Assembly: GCA_963922595.1 (NCBI GenBank)
Contig: CAWUIM010000020.1
Span: forward strand, 1-50,529
DNA: 50,529 bases
Origin: JAJFFW01 sp963922595
Lineage (GTDB): Bacteria > Pseudomonadota > Alphaproteobacteria > Caulobacterales > Parvularculaceae
Direction of reading: 5' to 3'
Of the stretch, positions 26,030 through 34,098 are shown piece by piece. Under the pieces are notes generated by a model. That model did no database searches, was not told where the DNA came from, and saw nothing but the letters and a program-made list of their open reading frames with translations. A program made the translations under genes and the position numbers. Positions within the stretch are counted from its first letter, which is position 1. The number at the start of each line of letters is the position of its first letter.

Positions 26030-27580
26030 GTGGCTGATAGTAAAACCGCCTTTCCGCCATGGCTTTCTCGCGCAGCGACGCTGCGCGGCGTTATTGTTGT
26101 TTTTCTATTTTATGGCCTTGTCCATGGCTGCGTGACGCTCATCCCCGGCGCTACGCTGGCGCTTGATGATGTAAAGCTCAATGTTCTCACGCAATCCTGG
26201 CAGCCGGGCTATTTGCGCGAGAATCCGCCACTCTTTGAATGGCTCCTAATGCTGACGCAGACCATGTTCGGGCCGACGCTATTCAGCTTTGTCGTGGTCA
26301 AATACGCCTTGATGACCGTCACCGGTATATTTGCGTTTTTAATCGGGCGTATGGTGTTTGGCGATCAGCGTTGGGCGGCGCTTGGAGCAATCGGATTAGT
26401 GCTGCTCTATCAGATTGGATGGAATTACCATCAGGCGTTCACCCATAGTCTCGCGCTTATTGCAACGGTCATGATATTCTGGTGGGCGCTTTTGCGTCTC
26501 GTCCGTGAGCCGATGATTTTGCAGTATGCCGTGTTGGGGTTTTCAATCGGTCTCGGCATGATCGCGAAATACAGCTTTGTCGGCGCTGTGGCGGCGGCCG
26601 TAATTGCGATGATGATCGAACGGGAATATCGTTCCATTATTCTATCGCCAAAAATTTTGATCGCCATTACCGTGGCTGGCCTGGTCATGACCCCGCATGT
26701 GATCTGGCTTGCAGCGACAAATGCAGCGGTGGCGAGCGATACGATCGGTCGATTGCAAGGGGAGGAGGCTGCATATCTTGTTCGCCTGGCGCATGGTGTT
26801 CCGGCGGCGATCTGGGCGTTCGTCTCGTTCTTTCTTCCCTTCGCCATTATTGCGGGCGTTTTGTTCCGACGACCGGCCTCGGGCTCCAAACTCTGCCCGC
26901 TTGAACGGTTGTTGCGAAATGCTTCGCTTGTTGGGACGGCGGGCGTCTTTCTCGCCGTTATCGCACTCGGTGTTCCGTCCTTACAGGAGCGGTATCTCAT
27001 TGCATTTTTGTTCCCTACTTATTTCTGGGCGGTCCTGCTTTTGAAGGAGAGTGAGCCTTCTTCGCGACAGGTCGGGCTTTATGCGGCGAGTATCGCTATT
27101 GTGGTTTTCGCAATTGTCAGCGTGCGCCTCGTCCAGACGGCGACGCCCGGTAAACCATTTTGCAGCTCGTGCCGGCAATGGATTCCTTATGAAGCCGTGG
27201 CCGATGAACTGAAAGAGGTGGGCTTCAAGGACGGGACGCTTGTCGGGTATACGGATCATACGGCTGGAAATCTTAGGCGATTGTTCCCGAAGGCGCGTGT
27301 CCTCTCATCGCACTTGCCGGGGTACACGCCGCCGGGCGGGAACCTGTCGGAGCCCTGCTATTTTATCTGGTCGCCGTCTTTGGCGCCGCCGCCGTCTGAG
27401 GCGCTGTTAGCGCGTTTTGATCCGTCAACGACGAGAATGGTGACGGGCGAGTGGCGGCATTTTGCCCGCAAGAAGGGGTGGCGAAAAACGCACTGGTCGA
27501 TTGCGCAAATCAATCACGACCCTGATCTTGTACGGGCGCTTTGTAAGCCGGAATTCGCAGATAATTCGAGCAGTCAATAG
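26030..27580 (+). CDS. GT39-like (ArnT/PMT) membrane glycosyltransferase
   Basis: A 516-residue integral membrane protein with about 10-12 hydrophobic helices and a C-terminal periplasmic domain of about 150 residues. The first loop contains ALDDVKLN (acidic motif expected to bind the lipid-linked sugar) and ENPPLFEWLLMLTQ, both typical of the PMT_2 (DUF2029/GT39) superfamily such as ArnT. Such enzymes move a sugar from polyprenyl phosphate to lipid A, proteins or glycans on the outer face of the inner membrane; substrate unknown. The start is a GTG at 26030. A loosely related partner, the small lipoprotein, lies directly upstream. Confidence 0.82.
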   Translation: MADSKTAFPPWLSRAATLRGVIVVFLFYGLVHGCVTLIPGATLALDDVKLNVLTQSWQPGYLRENPPLFEWLLMLTQTMFGPTLFSFVVVKYALMTVTGIFAFLIGRMVFGDQRWAALGAIGLVLLYQIGWNYHQAFTHSLALIATVMIFWWALLRLVREPMILQYAVLGFSIGLGMIAKYSFVGAVAAAVIAMMIEREYRSIILSPKILIAITVAGLVMTPHVIWLAATNAAVASDTIGRLQGEEAAYLVRLAHGVPAAIWAFVSFFLPFAIIAGVLFRRPASGSKLCPLERLLRNASLVGTAGVFLAVIALGVPSLQERYLIAFLFPTYFWAVLLLKESEPSSRQVGLYAASIAIVVFAIVSVRLVQTATPGKPFCSSCRQWIPYEAVADELKEVGFKDGTLVGYTDHTAGNLRRLFPKARVLSSHLPGYTPPGGNLSEPCYFIWSPSLAPPPSEALLARFDPSTTRMVTGEWRHFARKKGWRKTHWSIAQINHDPDLVRALCKPEFADNSSSQ

Positions 27581-27757
27581 GGAAAGCGCCGTATAAAGAG
27601 TGAATTATAAGCTTAACCAATCGCTAACAACGCGTAAAAATATGCTTAAACACACGTTTACGTGATGTTAGGCTATAACCTTAAATCTTCTGCATAGCGA
27701 AACTGGTCGCGTCGAAAAAATGGCCGGTTCGCCATGCAAGGATGGAGAGGGTTTGAA

Positions 27758-28042
27758 ATGTCAGTAACAGTAAGAGCGTCCGATGTCGCGGGCGCGGAAG
27801 CCATCATGTCGGACGAAGACATGTATCGTCTTGGGCTCGAAGCGTCGGTGGCGAGTAATGACACTGAGTTTGATCTCGTAACAGCGCACAAATGGTTCAA
27901 CCTCGCAGCGATGCAGGGCAATGTCGAAGCGCGGTCATATCGCGCGGAATTGGCGCTGGAAATGACGGCGGAAGAAATCGCCGAAGCGCAGCGCCAGGCG
28001 CGGGCTTATCTCGCAACGCATCGCCCGCGGCTGCACGGCTAA
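27758..28042 (+). CDS. Short Sel1-like repeat protein
   Basis: A 94-residue cytoplasmic protein. LVTAHKWFNLAAMQGNVEARSYRAELA is a Sel1/TPR-like helical pair, followed by MTAEEIAEAQRQARAYL, a tail that recurs in similarly short alphaproteobacterial proteins. Sel1 repeats are protein-interaction modules; the partner is unknown. ATG 27758 is preferred to 27734 because the purine run gagaggg lies at proper spacing and the upstream eight codons look non-coding. About 180 bases of AT-rich DNA precede it, without a clear promoter. Confidence 0.75.
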   Translation: MSVTVRASDVAGAEAIMSDEDMYRLGLEASVASNDTEFDLVTAHKWFNLAAMQGNVEARSYRAELALEMTAEEIAEAQRQARAYLATHRPRLHG

Positions 28043-28050
28043 CGAAGCGT

Positions 28051-28608
28051 TTAGCGCAGGGCGGGGTCCACATTAATTTGACCCTGCTCTTTGAACTTTG
28101 AGCCGCCGTCGTCGCGCAATTTCGAACGGGCGTTCTCGATAATTCTGCGCACCTGGATCGGATTGTCGACCGCCGGCAATTTGATGACGCCGACGCCGGT
28201 GCCGCGCATGACGAGTTCGCCATAGCCGAAAAAACGTCCCCATATGGATTGATTGAGCGTAATCTCTTCAATCTTGTTGAGGCTCACCTCTTGCGTATTG
28301 CGCGCAATGAGGCCGCGCTTGTAGACGAAGCGATAGGTCGTCACCACGATTTCCGTGGTCCACAAGACGATCAGATGGAATAGCAAGATCAACAAACCGA
28401 CAAGCGCTGCGCCCGCCGCAAAGGCCCATCCAACGCGCAACTCTGCGAAGTCGACGCCGGACGCAAACTGTAAGAGCGCATAAAGGATCAGCGGCGCAAG
28501 TCCGATGACGCACCAAAGGACCGGAAAGAAGCTGTAGGTCCAGTTGAAGTTCGCCCGATAGATGATCTCTTCATTGGATGCGAGCGTTTGTTCGACATAT
28601 CCCGCCAT
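28051..28608 (-). CDS. PH-domain (bPH2/YdbS-like) membrane protein
   Basis: A 185-residue membrane protein: two hydrophobic helices (about residues 25-75, FFPVLWCVIGLAPLILYALLQ and AGAALVGLLILLFHLIVLW) and a C-terminal bacterial PH-like domain (TTYRFVYKRGLIARNTQEVSLNKIEEI). YdbS-type proteins are conserved but uncharacterised. The frame is open far upstream across ettA, but that part is antisense to ettA; the true start is ATG 28608. It is divergent from ettA, with 159 bases between, and ends 9 bases past the Sel1-like stop. Confidence 0.85.
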   Translation of the reverse strand: MAGYVEQTLASNEEIIYRANFNWTYSFFPVLWCVIGLAPLILYALLQFASGVDFAELRVGWAFAAGAALVGLLILLFHLIVLWTTEIVVTTYRFVYKRGLIARNTQEVSLNKIEEITLNQSIWGRFFGYGELVMRGTGVGVIKLPAVDNPIQVRRIIENARSKLRDDGGSKFKEQGQINVDPALR

Positions 28609-28767
28609 AAAGCATTGCCCCGTAATCTGACCGCGTCGCTCTCTATATAGGGTGCGCCGAGCCCGCCGAAAACATCGCCGCCCGTTGAAACGATCACGCG
28701 AGCGCGATAAGACGCGCCGCTGTCTCTGATAAGTCACGGCTGCACAACGAAAAGGCGAAGCCCTCCC

Positions 28768-30435
28768 ATGTCCAAATACCAATATATCTACTTCATGCAC
28801 GGCCTGTCCAAGACCTACACGGGCGGCAAAAAAGTATTGGAAGACATACACTTGCAGTTTTTCCCCGACGCCAAAATCGGGATTGTCGGGGTCAACGGTG
28901 CGGGGAAATCGACGCTCTTGCGGATCATGGCCGGCGTCGACCAGGAGTTTAACGGGGAGGCCTACGCGGCGGACGGGGCCAAGGTCGGCTACCTGCCGCA
29001 GGAGCCGGAGCTCGACACGTCCAAAACGGTTTTCGAAAATGTCATGACCGGGGTTGGCGAGATCAAGGAAAAGATCGACGCCTTCAACGCCGTCTCGGCG
29101 GAATTGGGGGAAAATTACACCGACGAGCTGATGGAGAAAATGTCGGCCCTGCAGGAAGAGATCGACGCCGCGGACGGCTGGGATCTCGACAGCAAGGTGG
29201 AAATGGCGATGGGCGCGCTGCGCTGCCCGCCGGGCGACTGGCCGGTGGACAATCTCTCGGGCGGTGAGAAGCGGCGGGTGGCGCTCGCAGCGCTTTTGCT
29301 CTCCAAGCCCGACCTGTTGTTGCTCGACGAACCGACGAACCATTTGGACGCTGAATCGGTCGCGTGGCTTGAAAATTACTTGCGTGAGTTTCCGGGCGCC
29401 GTCGTCCTCGTCACCCACGACCGCTACTTTCTCGACAATGTGACGGGATGGATTTTGGAGTTGGACCGCGGACGCGGCATTCCCTTTGAGGGCAATTATT
29501 CCTCCTGGCTCGATCAGAAAAGCAAACGCATGGCGCAAGAAGCGCGCGAAGAAGCCAATCGCCAAAAATCCCTTGGACGCGAGCTTGAATGGATCAGCCA
29601 GTCGCCAAAAGCGCGTCAGGCCAAATCCAAGGCGCGGATCAACGCCTATGACGACTTGCTGGCCCAGGCCGGCAAGGAGGAAGTGGGCACGGCGCAAATC
29701 CAGATCCCGCCGGGCCCGCGTCTCGGCGATGTGGTTATCGAGGCGGATCATCTGCGAAAGGCCTTCGGCGAAAAGCTTCTTATCGACGATCTCTCTTTCA
29801 ACCTGCCGCCGGGCGGCATTGTCGGCGTCATCGGCCCGAACGGCGCCGGTAAGACAACGCTCTTTAAAATGCTCACCGACAAAGAAGAGCCCGATAGCGG
29901 CGCGTTGCGCGTGGGCGACACGGTGAAGATGGGCTATGTGGACCAGACCCGCGAAGACCTCGATCCCAATAAGAATGTTTGGGAAGAGATTTCCGGCGGC
30001 CTCGATATTATTCAGCTTGGCAAACGCGAAGTGCCGTCCCGCGCCTATGTGGGCTGGTTCAACTTCAAGGGCGGCGACCAGCAAAAGAAAGTCGGCAGCC
30101 TCTCGGGCGGCGAACGCAATCGCGTGCAGCTCGCGAAAATGCTCACCGAAGGCGCGAACCTCCTGCTGCTCGACGAGCCGACGAACGATCTCGACGTGGA
30201 TACGCTGCGCGAGCTGGAAAGCGCGCTGGAAGTGTTCGCGGGCTGTGCGGTGATCATCTCTCACGATCGCTGGTTCCTGGACCGGATCGCGACGCATATC
30301 CTTGCGTTTGAAGGCGACAGCCATGTGGAATGGTTCGAAGGCGGATTTTCGGATTATATGGAAGACAAGAAACGCCGCCTCGGCCCCGACGCGGATGTGC
30401 CGAAACGGATCAAGTACAAACCATTGACGCGGTAG
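28768..30435 (+). CDS. ettA: Energy-dependent translational throttle protein EttA
   Basis: A 555-residue ABC-F protein, exactly the length of E. coli EttA. Two ATPase halves: Walker A GVNGAGKST (from residue 41) and GPNGAGKTT, signatures LSGGEKRRVALA and LSGGERNRVQLAK, Walker B LLLDEPTNHLD and LLLDEPTNDLD, plus the linker between them. EttA binds the ribosomal E site and gates the first peptide bond according to energy charge. The C-terminus is intact (PDADVPKRIKYKPLTR). A hairpin (GGCGGCG/CGCCGCC, 30452-30473) follows the stop but without a T run. Confidence 0.97.
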   Translation: MSKYQYIYFMHGLSKTYTGGKKVLEDIHLQFFPDAKIGIVGVNGAGKSTLLRIMAGVDQEFNGEAYAADGAKVGYLPQEPELDTSKTVFENVMTGVGEIKEKIDAFNAVSAELGENYTDELMEKMSALQEEIDAADGWDLDSKVEMAMGALRCPPGDWPVDNLSGGEKRRVALAALLLSKPDLLLLDEPTNHLDAESVAWLENYLREFPGAVVLVTHDRYFLDNVTGWILELDRGRGIPFEGNYSSWLDQKSKRMAQEAREEANRQKSLGRELEWISQSPKARQAKSKARINAYDDLLAQAGKEEVGTAQIQIPPGPRLGDVVIEADHLRKAFGEKLLIDDLSFNLPPGGIVGVIGPNGAGKTTLFKMLTDKEEPDSGALRVGDTVKMGYVDQTREDLDPNKNVWEEISGGLDIIQLGKREVPSRAYVGWFNFKGGDQQKKVGSLSGGERNRVQLAKMLTEGANLLLLDEPTNDLDVDTLRELESALEVFAGCAVIISHDRWFLDRIATHILAFEGDSHVEWFEGGFSDYMEDKKRRLGPDADVPKRIKYKPLTR

Positions 30436-30447
30436 GGTCATCATCGC

Positions 30448-31800
30448 TTACGGCGGCGAAAAGAAACGCCGCCGCCCGAAGACAGGCCCGAAAACGGGTT
30501 TGTTATTATCGGATGTGTCGCTGCCAACGCCGACGTCGCGTTCAGCCACACCGGCTTCCAAAATCTCCGACTCCCCACGGCTCGACCGTGGGGTCCATCT
30601 ATAGACCGGGTGTTGCTGTATCAATTGCGCCGCGGCCGCCAAGTTCTCTCCTAACGCGCGCATGGACGCCATGGTCAAGCCATGGCGAGTCGGAGGAGGG
30701 CTACTAGAAATTTGCGTATGTCGCGACAGCTCAGATGCATCGATAAGCGAAGTCGCATCAACGTCGGGGATATCAAAGCGAACGCCGGCCTCGCGTTCAA
30801 CCACACCGGCTTCCAAAATCTCCGACTCCCCACGGCTCGGTCGATTGAATTCAATCGACGGGGTCCACCCATCATCTGAGCGCGGCTCTGTCGATTGCGT
30901 TTCGTCTGCCGCGTTTTCACTTAGCTGAACCATGGACGCCATGGTCAAGCCTTGGCGAGTCGGAGAGTGGCAACTAGGGCCAAAACCATCCGCTGTCAGA
31001 TTGGGCTCCGCCAGCGCGTCTATCATCGTGCCAAGCCCACGCCCGTCGTCATTAATGCTGTCGATCAACGCAGCTTCGTCGGCGCCGGGTGTGTTGCCGC
31101 AAACACTGCCGGTCCGTTCAACTCCACCACCCACCAAACCCGACTCCCCACGGCCCGGCCGCGAAGGCGCGCCTTCTCTTACGAAGGCCGCATTCGCGGA
31201 ATTTCTCTGGTTGGCGGCCTTCGCCGCAGGGCTATGGCGAGTCTGAGATGGGTTGCTAAAATTTCGCGCATATCGCGAAAGGTCTGGTAGGCCGATCAAC
31301 GCGGCTTCGTCAGCGCCAAGGATGTCGATCCGAACGCCGTCACCTCGTCCAACCCCACCACGAACAACACCCGACTCGCCATGGCTTGACCATGGCGTCC
31401 ATCCGTCGTCTGGACGCTGCTCTGTCGGCGTATCAGCGTTCGCCGCGCCGCCCGCGTCATTCTTTCCGCAAGCCGCCCTCGCAGCAGGCGCGCCGCCCCG
31501 CTTTTTCGGTAAGCCGCCTTCGCCCCGCAACCGCTCAATCACACGATGCGCCCAGATCGCCCGCGTCATCGCCGCTAGACGCCGATCGAAAAACGCAGGC
31601 CGCACGCCCTTCGTGTCCACGAGAGAAAAGTTAACCGCGGCCTCGCCAGCCTCCTCGGCGAGATCAAGCGTCAACAGCGACAAACGCCGATAGCGCTCGG
31701 CCAGCGCCGCCTCAAAATCCGCGTCGCGCGCGCTCTCGTCCCCATCAACGGACGCCGCACGCCGCTCCACTCTATCCGTATGCCTATCGTCAACATTCAT
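30448..31800 (-). CDS. Repeat-built protein of unknown function containing embedded palindromes
   Basis: A 450-residue frame (ATG 31798-31800; alternatives up to 31848). Residues 1-~125 look like an ordinary helical domain, including RYRRLSLLTLDLAEEAGEAAVNFSLVDTKG and RAIWAHRVIERLRG. After that the protein is built from three to four imperfect repeats of about 80-95 residues, each with GWTP...S.GES, ADEAALID and LSR... then P.TRHGLTMASM. At DNA level the WTP/GES and TRHGL segments are palindromes (30567-31400). The frame stays open over all of them, and the repeat peptides match in the same frame, so it is probably translated. It ends in FGRRRFFSPP just after ettA. Function unknown; no family recognised. 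Confidence 0.55.
   Translation of the reverse strand: MNVDDRHTDRVERRAASVDGDESARDADFEAALAERYRRLSLLTLDLAEEAGEAAVNFSLVDTKGVRPAFFDRRLAAMTRAIWAHRVIERLRGEGGLPKKRGGAPAARAACGKNDAGGAANADTPTEQRPDDGWTPWSSHGESGVVRGGVGRGDGVRIDILGADEAALIGLPDLSRYARNFSNPSQTRHSPAAKAANQRNSANAAFVREGAPSRPGRGESGLVGGGVERTGSVCGNTPGADEAALIDSINDDGRGLGTMIDALAEPNLTADGFGPSCHSPTRQGLTMASMVQLSENAADETQSTEPRSDDGWTPSIEFNRPSRGESEILEAGVVEREAGVRFDIPDVDATSLIDASELSRHTQISSSPPPTRHGLTMASMRALGENLAAAAQLIQQHPVYRWTPRSSRGESEILEAGVAERDVGVGSDTSDNNKPVFGPVFGRRRFFSPP
30567..30596 (-). repeat. Palindromic element P1 inside the repeat protein gene
   Basis: CCGACT then an 8-bp stem CCCCACGG/CCGTGGGG around loop CTCGA, then TCC. It encodes WTPRSSRGES on the minus strand. 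Confidence 0.85.
30664..30693 (+). repeat. Palindromic element P2, opposite orientation
   Basis: GGA then stem CGCCATGG/CCATGGCG around TCAAG, then AGTCGG; the reverse complement of P7's core. Encodes the TRHGLTMASM segment. Confidence 0.85.
30822..30866 (-). repeat. Palindromic element P3 with an inserted 18-bp palindrome
   Basis: As P1 at its outer edges, but the right arm is replaced by a perfect 18-bp palindrome (TCGATTGAATTCAATCGA, 30841-30858). The protein frame is kept, adding about five residues (SIEFNRP in place of RS). Confidence 0.8.
30935..30964 (+). repeat. Palindromic element P4
   Basis: Like P2, with stem CGCCATGG/CCTTGGCG carrying one mismatch. Encodes TRQGLTMASM on the opposite strand. 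Confidence 0.8.
31140..31176 (-). repeat. Palindromic element P5 (degenerate stem)
   Basis: Starts CCGACTCCCC and continues CGGCCCGGCCGCGAAGGCG; a close relative occurs outside any gene at 38947-38979. Confidence 0.7.
31213..31246 (+). repeat. Palindromic element P6
   Basis: Same outer edge as P2/P4 (TATGGCGAGTC) but a different arm (GGCGGCCTTCGCCGC). Encodes TRHSPAAKAAN, aligned with TRHGLTMASM. Confidence 0.6.
31371..31400 (-). repeat. Palindromic element P7
   Basis: CCGACT, stem CGCCATGG/CCATGGCG around CTTGA, then TCC. Compared with P1, two stem positions differ and both partners changed together, so pairing is preserved. Encodes WTPWSSHGES. Confidence 0.85.
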
Positions 31801-31823
31801 GACCCCCATCATAAAGGCGCCGC

Positions 31824-31875
31824 AAAGGGGGGAAGATAAGTTTCCCACAAATTGTCCAGTATCTCATCGAAACCC
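31824..31875 (-). repeat. Dispersed 52-bp repeat, copy 2
   Basis: 51 of 52 bases match copy 1 at 13166-13217 in inverted orientation. It lies directly upstream of the repeat-protein start, ending about 24 bases before its ATG (31800), so it may hold that gene's promoter or leader. In another frame both copies would encode GFDEILxNLWETYLPPF, so a coding origin is also possible. Confidence 0.9.
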
Positions 31876-32208
31876 GCGAACGGCGCGGGTTTCAGGATTT
31901 CGGATTTTCCGAAAAATCGGTTGAGCGCGAAACTTTTTTCTCCACCTGCGGATGAATTTGTCTTGAAGCGCCTTCGTAGGGCGGGGTTCACCCCGCCGAT
32001 AGGACGTCCGCCACACCCGCGGAAATGGCGGGTTAAAACCCGCCCTACAAGCGACCCAACGCCACGGACCCTTTCATCAGGACGACGGAGGGATGGACAG
32101 TGTCCTGATATTCCACGGTCAGATGAGATTCACCCCGCTGGCACGGCGTTCGGCGGCGCCTTTCGAAATGGTAGGCTAAAGCCGAAAATAATCTGTACAC
32201 ATAAACGT
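31876..32208. other. Intergenic region with repeats
   Basis: A gap of about 330 bases between the repeat protein and the DUF4174 gene. It holds the palindromic cluster at 31976-32048 and nothing else recognisable; the short minus-strand frame here runs through the 52-bp repeat and has no family likeness. Confidence 0.6.
31976..32048. repeat. Extragenic palindromic repeat with terminal inverted arms
   Basis: GTAGGGCGGG (31976-31985) and CCCGCCCTAC (32039-32048) are inverted ends of a 73-base element. Inside lie a hairpin CGGGGTTCACCCCG and a perfect 18-bp palindrome GGCGGGTTAAAACCCGCC (32028-32045). Layout is that of a REP-like dispersed element. Confidence 0.85.
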
Positions 32209-32667
32209 TTATCGGCCCATCTCTGACGCGCGCATGGGCATGGCGTCGATCAGGTCGAAAATGTCCTGCGCGGGTATGGGCGCCGTCTTGCGCAATTTGA
32301 CGCCGCCGTCCTTGCCGGTCAGCAAGAGCGTGAAGGGCGCAGTCGTATCAATGTCGAGCGCTTGAATCATGCGGCCAGCGGGCGGCGCGGTATCATCGCC
32401 AAAGAGCGGGATGGATTTGCCGTCGCTGATCTGGATCACGACCATATGGCGGTCGCTCATGGCCGCTTCCTCGCCGCTGAAATAATCAAGCTGGGTCATA
32501 AGCGCGTCGGCGCTGCGCTCGCTTGCGATGACGAGGACGCGCTTTTCCCATTGGTAATCGTCAAGCGTGTGTGGCGTCCCGGCGGCCGCCGTGAGGCCGA
32601 GCATGGTTTGACACATGGCTGAGGCTGCAATGATCGCGCGAAGGCGAGGCGGGCGGGAGAGCGGCAT
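32209..32667 (-). CDS. DUF4174 family exported protein
   Basis: A 152-residue protein with a signal-like N-terminus (basic start, then AIIAASAMCQTMLGLTAAAG). The mature part begins LDDYQWEKRVLVIASERSADALMTQL, the DUF4174 signature, which resembles a thioredoxin-like fold lacking the CxxC pair; it ends with LRKTAPIPAQDIFDLIDAMPMR. The family occurs widely in Rhodobacterales and Bacteroidetes with no assigned function. It is divergent from the hydrolase at 32796; the 128 bases between contain no clear promoter. Confidence 0.83.
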   Translation of the reverse strand: MPLSRPPRLRAIIAASAMCQTMLGLTAAAGTPHTLDDYQWEKRVLVIASERSADALMTQLDYFSGEEAAMSDRHMVVIQISDGKSIPLFGDDTAPPAGRMIQALDIDTTAPFTLLLTGKDGGVKLRKTAPIPAQDIFDLIDAMPMRASEMGR

Positions 32668-32795
32668 GGTCCGGTTTCACAAATGGCTTCTGAATTCGGT
32701 ACGTTCGAAGTCTGCGGAAGGATCGGTTTCGTTGCGGAAAGGCCCGTCGACGCCCGCGGCGGTTTGGCGTAAGCTTACCGAAAAGGGGCGTCATC

Positions 32796-34064
32796 ATGAA
32801 AATCAAACTTATCCTATTGCTTTCATTCGTTGCTGGCGCAGCGGGCGCTGAGCCGGTCTTTCTCACCGCCGACCGCCTGATCGATCCTGTCTCGGGGCGC
32901 GTCATCGAGAACCCGGCGCTCATCATCGAAGACGGCGCCATCGTTGCGCGCGGCCAACAAGGCGTGTTGAGCGCGCCGGCGGATGCGCGCTCAATCGATC
33001 TCCCCGGCAAGACGCTGACGCCGGGCCTGATTGATATGCACACGCATCTTTCCAGCTCCGCCACCAAGGGCCGCGGTTATGCGGGGCTGGGGCTCGCCCG
33101 CGCGCGCAATGTGATCTGGGCGGTAAAAAACGCTGAGAAAACCCTGCAGGCGGGGTTCACGACCGTGCGCAATGTGGGCTCGGAGGGCTATGAGATGGTC
33201 GCCCTGCGCGATGCGATCAACGAAGGAGAAGTGGCGGGGCCGCGCCTCTTCGTAGCGGGCCCGCCTGTCGGGATCGTGGGCGGCCATTGCTCGGACAATA
33301 ATCTTCTGCCGCCGGAATATGAAGCGGAAGGCGAGGGCGTCGCCACGGGGCCGTGGGAGATGCGCGCGAAAGTGCGCAAGAACATCAAATATGGCGTCGA
33401 TCTCATCAAGACCTGTTCCACGGGCGGGGTCTTTTCAAAAGGCACAAGCCTTGGCGCGGCGCAGGGCACGGTTGAGGAATTGACGGCCATTGTTGAAGAG
33501 GCGCATGCGCGCGGGCTCAAAGTGGCGAGCCATGCGCATGGGACCGTCGGCATCAAGAACGCGATCCGCGCCGGTGTCGACACGATTGAACATGCAAGCT
33601 TCCTCGACGATGAAGCAATCCGCATGGCTAAACGCGCGGGCGTTTATTTGTCGATGGATATCTACAACACGGAATATACGCTCGCTGAGGGAGAAAAGCT
33701 CGGCGTGCGCGAGGAGGCGTTGGAGAAGGAGCGGTCAGTGGGGACCGTCCAGCGTGAGAGTTTTACCAAAGCGGTGAAAGCCGGCGCTTTGGTGGTCCTC
33801 GGCACGGATGCGGCGATCTTTCCCCATGGCGATAACGCCAAACAGCTTTCGCGGATGGTTGAGTTCGGCATGACGCCGATGCAGGCGTTACGCGCCGCGA
33901 CCAACGTCGCCGCCGACGCCCTCGGTCAGACAGGAACGCTCGGCTGCCTCGACGCGGGCTGCGCGGCGGACATCATCGCTGTTTCCGGAGACCCGATGCG
34001 CGACATCGCCGCCCTCGAAACCGTCGAATTCGTCATGAAGGACGGCGTTGTGCACAAGGAGTAG
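32796..34064 (+). CDS. Metal-dependent amidohydrolase (prolidase/imidazolonepropionase-like), exported
   Basis: A 422-residue amidohydrolase with a cleavable signal (MKIKLILLLSFVAGAAGAEP). The binuclear metal site is complete: HxH in DMHTHL (H82, H84), the carboxylated Lys in DLIKTCSTGG (about 204), histidines in ASHAHG (about 246-248) and TIEHAS (about 267), and the catalytic Asp in GTDAA (about 342). Closest to the Xaa-Pro dipeptidase-like Sgx9260 group, which hydrolyses N-acyl or prolyl dipeptides. Probably acts in the periplasm on peptides. A perfect 20-bp palindrome overlaps its stop. Confidence 0.9.
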   Translation: MKIKLILLLSFVAGAAGAEPVFLTADRLIDPVSGRVIENPALIIEDGAIVARGQQGVLSAPADARSIDLPGKTLTPGLIDMHTHLSSSATKGRGYAGLGLARARNVIWAVKNAEKTLQAGFTTVRNVGSEGYEMVALRDAINEGEVAGPRLFVAGPPVGIVGGHCSDNNLLPPEYEAEGEGVATGPWEMRAKVRKNIKYGVDLIKTCSTGGVFSKGTSLGAAQGTVEELTAIVEEAHARGLKVASHAHGTVGIKNAIRAGVDTIEHASFLDDEAIRMAKRAGVYLSMDIYNTEYTLAEGEKLGVREEALEKERSVGTVQRESFTKAVKAGALVVLGTDAAIFPHGDNAKQLSRMVEFGMTPMQALRAATNVAADALGQTGTLGCLDAGCAADIIAVSGDPMRDIAALETVEFVMKDGVVHKE

Positions 34065-34077
34065 GCGCGCCTACTCC
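34058..34077. repeat. 20-bp perfect palindrome at a convergent gene end
   Basis: GGAGTAGGCGCGCCTACTCC overlaps the hydrolase stop codon (TAG 34062-34064) and lies 21 bases before the arsM stop. A hairpin could end either transcript, though no T run follows. Confidence 0.6.
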
Positions 34078-34098
34078 GATCCGGCGGCCCGGAAGCGC

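Noticed and set aside
28609..30444. Upstream part of a long minus-strand frame across ettA
   Set aside because: It is antisense to ettA; only the last 185 residues, beginning at ATG 28608, form a recognisable protein.
30567..31400. CRISPR array
   Set aside because: The repeats alternate orientation, vary in stem sequence, lack uniform spacers and stay inside one reading frame; no cas genes are nearby.
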